Assembly: GCA_020442235.1 (NCBI GenBank) | Contig: JAGRKQ010000179.1 | Span: forward strand, 1 to 6,332 | Length of the DNA stretch: 6,332 nt | Reading direction: 5' to 3' | Source: Hyphomicrobiaceae bacterium | GTDB lineage: Bacteria; Pseudomonadota; Alphaproteobacteria; Rhizobiales; MH13 | In this document: one piece after another, positions 1 to 5,357 of the stretch | How the letters are laid out: every line of letters starts with the position of its first letter | How positions within the stretch are numbered: position 1 is the stretch's first letter | The notes under the pieces: generated by a model | The model's database searches: none | What the model was told of the DNA's origin: nothing | Seen by the model: only the letters and a program-made list of their open reading frames with translations | Made by a program: the position numbers and the translations under genes

Positions 1-231
1 CGCGGCACTGCGGGCCGCCCGGACGGCCTCAAGCCGCTGGCGCAGCGTGATGGTTTCAGCTTCGCCGATCATGCGGGCATTCCGGGGAAGCGCCGCAAGG
101 GCGGCCGTGTCGTCTCCGGCCAGGGCGGCGGGCGTCCCGGCGAGAGACAATGTTCCCAGAAGCGCGAAAACGAGCGCGCACGTTCCCTTGCCCGCGCGTT
201 GCCGCGCGCGGCCTGACGTCCTGAACCTCAT
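1..231 (-). CDS. Exported protein of unknown function, N-terminal part (runs off left edge)
   Basis: This is an open minus-strand frame of 77 codons with no stop before the window edge. It begins with a good Sec signal peptide: a basic n-region (residues 1-16, seven Arg or Lys), a hydrophobic core (about 18-31) and an A-x-A cleavage motif, giving predicted cleavage after Ala38 (ALA|GDD). The visible mature part (39-77) starts GDDTAALAALPRNARM and becomes an Arg/Glu/Ala-rich, probably helical stretch; no family is recognisable. ATG 231 is preferred because GAGG lies 8 nt upstream, whereas ATG 238 in another frame opens a 60-codon Arg-rich ORF with no protein-like character and has that GAGG only 1 nt away. 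It lies 75 nt after the HlyD gene on the same strand, with no convincing terminator between, so it is probably the fourth gene of the secretion operon. The product should be periplasmic or outer-membrane associated. The CDS is well supported; function is unknown. Confidence 0.75.
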   Translation of the reverse strand, partial: MRFRTSGRARQRAGKGTCALVFALLGTLSLAGTPAALAGDDTAALAALPRNARMIGEAETITLRQRLEAVRAARSAA

Positions 232-239
232 GATTCATG

Positions 240-243
240 CCTC
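240..243 (-). promoter_or_regulatory. Ribosome binding site fixing the start of the signal-peptide gene
   Basis: The minus strand reads GAGG here, with 8 nt before ATG 231. It sits only 1 nt from the alternative ATG at 238, so it selects the frame that encodes the signal peptide. Confidence 0.5.
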
Positions 244-306
244 AGCCTGTGCCGGGCACGAAACGAAACCTTGCCTGCCTGGATCGACGCCGCTTTTCGA
301 TGCGGC

Positions 307-1614
307 TTACCGTTCCCTCAAGGCCTCGTTGCGAACCCGCTGTAACGGGCTCAAGAGATAGTCGAGGACCGTCTTATGTCCGGTTAAGATGTCGGCTGTG
401 ACGACCATTCCTGGAATCAGCGGCAATGGATTGCTGTCCGGACCGATAGAATTGTCTTCAATTGCGATAAACACGCGATAGAAACTCTGGCCCTGTTCAT
501 CGGTGAATGTATCGGCACTGATGCGGTTCACCGTTCCGGGCAGGTCTCCGTAAAGTGTGTAGTCATAGGCGGTCACCTTGATGGAGACCGATTGTCCGGG
601 GCTGATGAAGGCGATGTCCTGCGGGCGGATCTGCACTTCCACCAGAAGCTTTTCGTCGAGCGGCACGATCTCGACCACGCTTTCGCCCGGCCGCAGCACC
701 GCGCCGATCGTCGTCACCGGCAGCGCATTGACGATGCCGCGCACCGGCGCGCGCAGCACCGTGCGCTGCAAGCGCTCCTGGGCAGCGCGGATCGATTCCT
801 CGATGACGGCCAGATCGCCGATGGTGCCGGTCAGTTCTTCGCGCGCCTCGGCGCGAAACGTGGTTTCAAGATTGACGAACCGGGCCTCTGCCTCGGCGAT
901 GGCGGCGGCCGCGGTTGGCGCCTCGGCGCGCAGGACAGCAAGTTCGCGCCGCTCCAGTGCCGCGGCCCGCTGGCGCTGAAGGAAGTCGATCTCCGGAATG
1001 GCCCGGCGCTCGAACAGACGCTCGGCAAGGGAGAGTTCACGCTCCAGAAGCTCCAGCGCGCTTTCCGTTTCCGACGTGCGCACCGCCAGCGTATCCGCTT
1101 CGAGGCGACGCTGGCTCAGCTGCTGGGAGATGACGCTGCGCTCCTGTTCCAGCGCGGCCAGACGGGCGGAAAAGAGCTGCCCCTCGCCTTCCTCGATGCC
1201 ATTGGAGGGCACATGCAGGAAGACCGGAATTTCGCCCCGCGCCTCGGCCAGAAGGCGTGCGCGCCGGGTTTGCAGAACGGCCTGGCGCTGGAGCAGCTCA
1301 CCCAGGGTGGCGCTGGCCTCGGTGTCGTCCATGACGAGGAGCACGTCGCCCTGCTCGACGATGGCGCCCTCCTCCACGGCGATCTCGCGCACGATGCCGG
1401 CCTCGAAGGGCTGGACGAGTTGCATCTGGCTGGTGGGCACGATGCGGCCGATGCCGGTCGTCACCTCTTCCAGCCCGGCAAGAAAGGCCCAGACGAGAAA
1501 GACGACCAGCATCGCCGCGACGATCCACAACAACGGCCAGCGGCCGAAGCTTTCGGGCGCCACAAGGGCGGCGCGAATGTCGTTGGCGAAACGTTCGTCG
1601 AACCGGCGGGCCAT
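307..1614 (-). CDS. HlyD-family type I secretion periplasmic adaptor subunit (LapC-like)
   Basis: This is the membrane fusion protein of a T1SS. It is anchored in the inner membrane and bridges the ABC exporter to the TolC channel. The 435-aa product has a short cytoplasmic N-terminus, one transmembrane helix (about 27-47), the first half of a lipoyl/barrel-sandwich domain (66-97, with AGIVREIAVEEGAIVEQGD), a long charged coiled-coil hairpin (about 100-285) that would contact TolC, the second lipoyl half (286-318, RAPVRGIVNALPV), a beta-barrel region (320-415) and the family-typical C-terminal end PGMVVTADILTGHKTVLDYL followed by LSPL. Length and domain order are normal for HlyD/LapC. The ATG is 2 nt after the TGA of the exporter gene. 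Its Shine-Dalgarno GGAGAG (1624-1629, 9 nt spacing) lies inside the last codons of that gene, so the two are probably translationally coupled. The family call is firm; the transported substrate cannot be read from this protein. Confidence 0.95.
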   Translation of the reverse strand: MARRFDERFANDIRAALVAPESFGRWPLLWIVAAMLVVFLVWAFLAGLEEVTTGIGRIVPTSQMQLVQPFEAGIVREIAVEEGAIVEQGDVLLVMDDTEASATLGELLQRQAVLQTRRARLLAEARGEIPVFLHVPSNGIEEGEGQLFSARLAALEQERSVISQQLSQRRLEADTLAVRTSETESALELLERELSLAERLFERRAIPEIDFLQRQRAAALERRELAVLRAEAPTAAAAIAEAEARFVNLETTFRAEAREELTGTIGDLAVIEESIRAAQERLQRTVLRAPVRGIVNALPVTTIGAVLRPGESVVEIVPLDEKLLVEVQIRPQDIAFISPGQSVSIKVTAYDYTLYGDLPGTVNRISADTFTDEQGQSFYRVFIAIEDNSIGPDSNPLPLIPGMVVTADILTGHKTVLDYLLSPLQRVRNEALRER

Positions 1615-1616
1615 GG

Positions 1617-3800
1617 TCAGGGTCTCTCCGGCACGGCATCGCCGCGACCGGCGGCTTCGCTGCGGCCTGCGGCATGGGCTTCCAGCGCGGCCAGCACCTT
1701 GTCTCTCGGGCCGAAGGCGGCAAGCCGCCCGCCTTCCAGAACCAGAAGCTTGCTGACGATGGCGAGCGTCGACTGGCGGTGGGTGGCGATGATCAGCGTC
1801 ACACCCTCATTTTGCGACAGGCGCTCCAGAGCGGAAAGAAGCTGCATTTCGGCGGCGCTGTCCTGGGAGGCGGTCGGCTCATCCAGCAACAGAAGGCGCG
1901 GCCTGCGGATCAGTGTCTGGGCAAGCGCAATCGCCTGTCGCTGACCGCCGGAAAGGCTGCGGCCACGCTCGGCGATGGGCAGCGACAGGCCGAGCGGATG
2001 GCGCTTCGCCCAGCCGGCAAGACCGGAAAGCTCCAGCGCGCGCTCGATGTCTTCGGGTCCGGCATCGGGAAAGCCGAGCGTCAGGTTCTGAAGCAGGGTG
2101 CCGGACACAAGCTCCGGCTCCTGGGGCACATGGCCGACGAAACGGCGCAGCGTTTCCGGCGAGACCTGCGCCAGATCGACGCCGTCGATCAGGATGCGGC
2201 CGGTGGAGAGACTTTCCAGGCCGGCGACAAGGCGCAGCAACGTCGATTTTCCCGAGCCGATGCGGCCGACGATGCCGAGCCGTTCGCCGGCGGCGATGGA
2301 AAAGCTCACGGCATCGAGCGCCGGCAGGCTGTCCTCTTCATAGCCGAAGCGTACGCCCTCCACGGCCAGCGCCGGCGATTGCAGGGCGCGCGTTGCCACG
2401 GCCCTCCCCCACTCGCCGGGCTCGGCCATGAGCCGGTCGACGGAGCGGTAGGAATAGCGGGCCTGTTGCAGGCGCTGAAGCGTGGCGGCGATGGAGGCGA
2501 GCGGCGCCAGCACGCGGCCCGAGAGGATGTTGGCGGCGATCAGCGCGCCGACGGAGATGTTGCCGTCGATGACGAGAAAGACGCCCCAGACGATGATGAT
2601 GACCGACACCGCCTGGGTGATGGTCTGCACCGCCGTCGTCGCGACATTCGACCAGAAGCGGCTGGCCGTGGCCGAACGGCTTGCCTCGGCGACGGCGCTG
2701 TCGAAACGGCGGCGCAGCTGCGGCGCGGCGCCGAGCGACTTGATGCGGTCGAGCGCCAGCAGTGTTTCGACGAGAATGCCATGGCGACGGGCGCTGTCGG
2801 TCTGGGTGCGGCTCATCGCCCGGCCCATCGGCCATTGCACGCCGTAGGTGATGGCAATGACGAGCACGGCGGCGATCAGCGGCACGAGGACGAGAATGCC
2901 GACCAGCCAGTAGAGCACGAGAAGAAACAGGAGGATGAACAGCGCATCGGTGGCGGCGATGACGCTTGAGGACGTCATGACGTCGCGCACGGTATCGAAA
3001 TCGCGCAGATGGCTGGCCAGGACACCGGTGGAGCGGGACCGCCCGCCCGGCTTCAGCGCCAGAAGATGGTCGAAGATCCGGCCCGTGACCGCCATGTCGA
3101 TGCGCCGGCCCGTCTCGTCGACGAGGCTGGAACGCGTCATCTTCAGCAGAAAATCGAAAACGATGGCGATCAGCACGCCGATGGCCAGCGCCCAGAGCGT
3201 CGGGATCGTGAGATTGGGGATCACGCGATCATAGACGTTCATGATGAAAAGCGGGCTGGCCAGCGCCAGGATGTTGACGAGAAATCCCGCCAGCACGAGC
3301 TGAACATAGGACGAGCGGAACCTTGCCGCCGCCGACCAGAACCAGTGCGGCGTATCCTCTTGCCCATCGCCGCGGCGGGCGAGATAGAAAACCTGCTCGC
3401 GGCAATCGGCATCGAGCGTTTCCAGCGCCTGAACGTTCTCGCGCCAGCCGCCATCTGCAAAGACCTCGACCCGCGCCATCTTCTGTTCGGCATCGAGTTC
3501 GGTGACGATCCGAACGTCCCCGGCATGCGAGAAAGCAAGGAATGGAGCCGCCAAAGCCGAAGCGCGCGAGGGCGGGCAGGCATCTTCCTCGATCGCCAGA
3601 TCGACCTTCGCGGCGGCCTCCTCGAGCCGTTCCAGCGGCAGCGCGCCGGCCTCGAGCGGAACGGATGCACGGATGCGCCCGATGTCGGCCGGATGACCGA
3701 GAAGGACGGCGATGCGTTCCAGAGCCTCAAGCAGGAAGCGGCCCCCCTCGGGGCCGGAAGGCGTGCCTTCAGCCGCCGCGTCGTCCGCCTTGCGCAGCAT
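1617..3800 (-). CDS. Type I secretion ABC exporter, permease-ATPase fusion with degenerate C39-like domain (LapB-like)
   Basis: This is the ATP-driven inner-membrane pump of the T1SS. The 727-aa protein has an N-terminal C39-peptidase-like region (about 20-145), a membrane domain (about 165-430, roughly six helices) that begins with the LapB-type HWFW and ALASPLFIMNVYDRVIPN blocks, and an ATPase domain (about 477-705). The ATPase has Walker A GRIGSGKST (512-520), Q-loop Gln560, signature LSGGQ (616-620), Walker B LLLLDE (636-641) and H-loop His674, all intact. The C39-like region has no Cys where the catalytic one would sit; its Cys residues are only at 75 and 133. It is therefore probably a non-cleaving substrate-binding domain, as in exporters of RTX proteins and large adhesins, rather than a leader peptidase. 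An in-frame TGA, the stop of the TolC gene, lies 9 nt upstream, so translation cannot start earlier than this ATG. The ribosome site is weak: GAG at 8 nt spacing, with AGGG touching the ATG. Coupling to the upstream gene is likely. Confidence 0.96.
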   Translation of the reverse strand: MLRKADDAAAEGTPSGPEGGRFLLEALERIAVLLGHPADIGRIRASVPLEAGALPLERLEEAAAKVDLAIEEDACPPSRASALAAPFLAFSHAGDVRIVTELDAEQKMARVEVFADGGWRENVQALETLDADCREQVFYLARRGDGQEDTPHWFWSAAARFRSSYVQLVLAGFLVNILALASPLFIMNVYDRVIPNLTIPTLWALAIGVLIAIVFDFLLKMTRSSLVDETGRRIDMAVTGRIFDHLLALKPGGRSRSTGVLASHLRDFDTVRDVMTSSSVIAATDALFILLFLLVLYWLVGILVLVPLIAAVLVIAITYGVQWPMGRAMSRTQTDSARRHGILVETLLALDRIKSLGAAPQLRRRFDSAVAEASRSATASRFWSNVATTAVQTITQAVSVIIIVWGVFLVIDGNISVGALIAANILSGRVLAPLASIAATLQRLQQARYSYRSVDRLMAEPGEWGRAVATRALQSPALAVEGVRFGYEEDSLPALDAVSFSIAAGERLGIVGRIGSGKSTLLRLVAGLESLSTGRILIDGVDLAQVSPETLRRFVGHVPQEPELVSGTLLQNLTLGFPDAGPEDIERALELSGLAGWAKRHPLGLSLPIAERGRSLSGGQRQAIALAQTLIRRPRLLLLDEPTASQDSAAEMQLLSALERLSQNEGVTLIIATHRQSTLAIVSKLLVLEGGRLAAFGPRDKVLAALEAHAAGRSEAAGRGDAVPERP

Positions 3801-3809
3801 CCCTGGCGC

Positions 3810-5174
3810 TCAGCGTCGCAGCGGTTCAAGCAGGCTGCCGGTCCGGTGCAGCCTGAGGTTCGCGCCCGCGTCTCCCGGCTCGGGCCTTTCGCTCGCAATC
3901 GCGAACTGGTCGAGCAGTGCGCCCGTTGCGCCGATCACCTGATAGCGGGCAAAGACCGCGATGGCCTCGGCACTGGCCACCTCGAACTCGGCGTTGAAGC
4001 GGGCATTCTGCGCGTCGAGAATATCGAGAAGGCTGCGCAGACCCGCTTCATACTCCTCCTCATAGGCCGCGACGACGCGCTCGGCCTGGGTCAGGCGGCG
4101 GCGCAGCGCCGCAAGGCGCACATCGTTGCTGCCCATGTCCGACCAGGCGCGGCGCACGGCCTGTTCGATGTCGCGGACGTAGCGCTCGCGGCGGATTTCG
4201 GCGGCGCTGCGCCGCTCTTCCGCCTCGTGGCGACGGGCCTGCCGGAGGCCGCCGTCGTAAAGCCGCCAGTTGAGAACGACATTGCCCGAAAGCTGGCTGG
4301 AAGGACCCGGCGTGCCATCGGTATCGAAGCCATAGACGCCGCGTCCCTGAAGCGAAAGCGTGGGAAAGAGCCCGCTCGTTGTCTGTTCGGTTTCCGCTTC
4401 CAGCGCCGTGATGTCGGTGGTGGCGGCAAAAAGGGTCGGGTGGCCTGCGCGCGCCGCCGAAAGGGCCGCAGAAAGCGAGCCGGGAAGACCGCGCGGCAGC
4501 GGCGCGGCGCCAAGCGCCTGCGGCTCGGCTCCGACCAGACGCACGAAGCTGGCCTCGACCTCGCCCAGCGCCCGCAGCACCTCGGCGCGCAGCGCCTCTG
4601 CCGAGGCCAGCCGCTCGCCAGCGATCTCCACTTCGCCGCGCGTTGCCGCACCGCCCTCATACTGGTTCTGCGCCCGGCCGAGAATCATCCGATGGTGGGC
4701 AATGTTGACATCGGCGGCGGCCAGAACGCGACGATGGCGCAAGACATCGACATAGGCCTCGATGGTGTCGAGCGCCACGCGCTCGCCCGCTTCCAGAACG
4801 CGGTAACCCGCGCCTTCGATCCGGGTCGCCTGGCGGAACATCTCATTGGCGCGGAAATAGCCGTCGAACAGCGTCCAGCTGGCCGTCACGCCGACCTGCC
4901 GGCTGAGCCGCGTTTCGCCATTGTCGGTCGCGCGCAGGCTGTTGGGGCGGTCGACATAATTGGGGCCGACAAAGGCCTCCACATCGAGCGTCGGCCGATA
5001 GAGCGCCCGGGCCGCATCAAGCTCCCCGCGGATGGCCTCGCGTTCGGCACGCGCCTCGGCCATTTCCGGGCTCGTCGCCACTGCCTGACGGACGGCCTCC
5101 GACAGAGACATGGCCAAAGCCTTGCCCGGCACAACAGCCAGCGTGAGGGCCATCAAGGCCGCCCTGAACATCAT
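3810..5174 (-). CDS. TolC-family outer-membrane channel of the type I secretion system (LapE-like)
   Basis: This is the outer-membrane and periplasmic exit duct used by the adaptor and exporter encoded downstream. From ATG 5174 the product has 454 aa. It starts with a signal peptide (1-21, cleavage after GKALA), followed by two homologous halves rich in long helices. Each half has the TolC strand motif W-x-L-(F/Y)-D-G: SWTLFDGYFRAN at 99-110 and LNWRLYDGGLRQAR at 301-314. The second half has the family-typical YEAGLRSLLDILDAQN (375-390). The frame also opens at a TTG at 5192, but that would put six extra residues (TTG-Gly-Gly-Asp-Leu-His) before the signal peptide and leave its GGAGAAG only 1 nt away. 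ATG 5174 has GGGGA at 7 nt. ATG 5171 (10 nt) is a possible alternative that changes one residue. The gene is first in the operon and 9 nt ahead of the exporter. Family assignment is firm; LapE-like is inferred from its neighbours. Confidence 0.95.
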   Translation of the reverse strand: MMFRAALMALTLAVVPGKALAMSLSEAVRQAVATSPEMAEARAEREAIRGELDAARALYRPTLDVEAFVGPNYVDRPNSLRATDNGETRLSRQVGVTASWTLFDGYFRANEMFRQATRIEGAGYRVLEAGERVALDTIEAYVDVLRHRRVLAAADVNIAHHRMILGRAQNQYEGGAATRGEVEIAGERLASAEALRAEVLRALGEVEASFVRLVGAEPQALGAAPLPRGLPGSLSAALSAARAGHPTLFAATTDITALEAETEQTTSGLFPTLSLQGRGVYGFDTDGTPGPSSQLSGNVVLNWRLYDGGLRQARRHEAEERRSAAEIRRERYVRDIEQAVRRAWSDMGSNDVRLAALRRRLTQAERVVAAYEEEYEAGLRSLLDILDAQNARFNAEFEVASAEAIAVFARYQVIGATGALLDQFAIASERPEPGDAGANLRLHRTGSLLEPLRR

Positions 5175-5181
5175 GTGCAAA

Positions 5182-5186
5182 TCCCC
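5182..5186 (-). promoter_or_regulatory. Ribosome binding site of the TolC-family gene
   Basis: The minus strand reads GGGGA here, 7 nt before ATG 5174. It supports that start over the in-frame TTG at 5192, which lies upstream of it. Confidence 0.5.
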
Positions 5187-5203
5187 GCCCAATCTTCTCC
5201 GAC

Positions 5204-5232
5204 TCCATAATTGGAAGCGAGGGCGAATGCAA
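5204..5232 (-). promoter_or_regulatory. Candidate promoter of the secretion operon
   Basis: On the minus strand, TTGCAT (5227-5232) is followed after 17 nt by TATGGA (5204-5209). The -35 resembles TTGACA; the -10 matches TATAAT at only its first three positions. Transcription would start near 5197 and give a leader of about 23 nt. The TTGCAT lies inside a perfect inverted repeat, which would suit control by a bound regulator. The match is weak and could be chance. Confidence 0.25.
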
Positions 5233-5237
5233 TTCGC
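5223..5237. repeat. Perfect 15-bp inverted repeat in the divergent intergenic region
   Basis: GCGAAT (5223-5228) and ATTCGC (5232-5237) are exact reverse complements around a GCA spacer. There is no T-tract on either side, so it does not look like a terminator. Its position between two divergent genes, over the candidate -35 of the operon, fits an operator for a dimeric regulator. No regulator gene is visible in the window, and the binding role is inference. Confidence 0.4.
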
Positions 5238-5301
5238 GGACCTTGAATCTCCCCGTTCATAAGGGTTTTGCCCTGCCGATCCGTCTTGTTGGCCGGCTTC
5301 G

Positions 5302-5307
5302 TAAAAT
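5302..5307 (+). promoter_or_regulatory. Candidate -10 box for the LysM-protein gene
   Basis: TAAAAT matches TATAAT at five of six positions and lies in one of the few A/T-rich patches of the region. No -35 hexamer is found at 16-18 nt upstream, so the site may need an activator or a different sigma factor, or may be chance. A start a few bases downstream would give a leader of about 45 nt that includes the hairpin at 5329-5355. Confidence 0.2.
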
Positions 5308-5328
5308 GCCTGTCATGAACCGGGCGTA

Positions 5329-5355
5329 GCGAAGTTTCCGTAACGGGAGTTTCGC
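5329..5355 (+). promoter_or_regulatory. RNA hairpin enclosing the Shine-Dalgarno of the LysM-protein gene
   Basis: GCGAAGTTTCC (5329-5339) can pair along all 11 positions with GGGAGTTTCGC (5345-5355) around a 5-nt loop, GTAAC. Eight pairs are Watson-Crick and three are G-U. The 3' arm contains GGGAG (5345-5349), the only good ribosome site for ATG 5358 (8 nt spacing). When folded, the hairpin would hide that site, and it ends two bases before the start codon. This suggests control of translation by temperature, a small RNA or a protein. The pairing is read directly from the bases; the role is inferred. Confidence 0.45.
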
Positions 5356-5357
5356 GA

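Noticed and set aside
56..238. Minus-strand 60-codon ORF starting at ATG 238
   Set aside because: It is Arg-rich and featureless, its ribosome site is only 1 nt from the ATG, and the overlapping frame from ATG 231 encodes a clear signal peptide.
289..306. Hairpin GCCGC/GCGGC just after the HlyD stop, as a terminator
   Set aside because: The stem has only 5 bp with an 8-nt loop, no T-tract follows on the minus strand, and an overlapping alternative pairing (283-287 with 297-301) is possible.
592..1944. Plus-strand open frame of 450 codons antisense to the HlyD gene and the end of the exporter
   Set aside because: Its translation has no family character, while the opposite strand encodes intact HlyD and ATPase motifs. 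It is a GC-rich shadow, as is the plus-strand frame at 1674-2969.
3009..5210. Long plus-strand open frame of 733 codons antisense to the exporter and TolC genes
   Set aside because: It lies opposite two clear T1SS genes, crosses their junction, and its translation is Arg/Gly/Ala-rich with no recognisable domain. It stays open because both real genes share one frame and are GC-rich.
5262..5274. Small hairpin AGGG-TTTTG-CCCT in the divergent intergenic region
   Set aside because: A 4-bp stem is too short to support a terminator or operator call, and no gene ends here.
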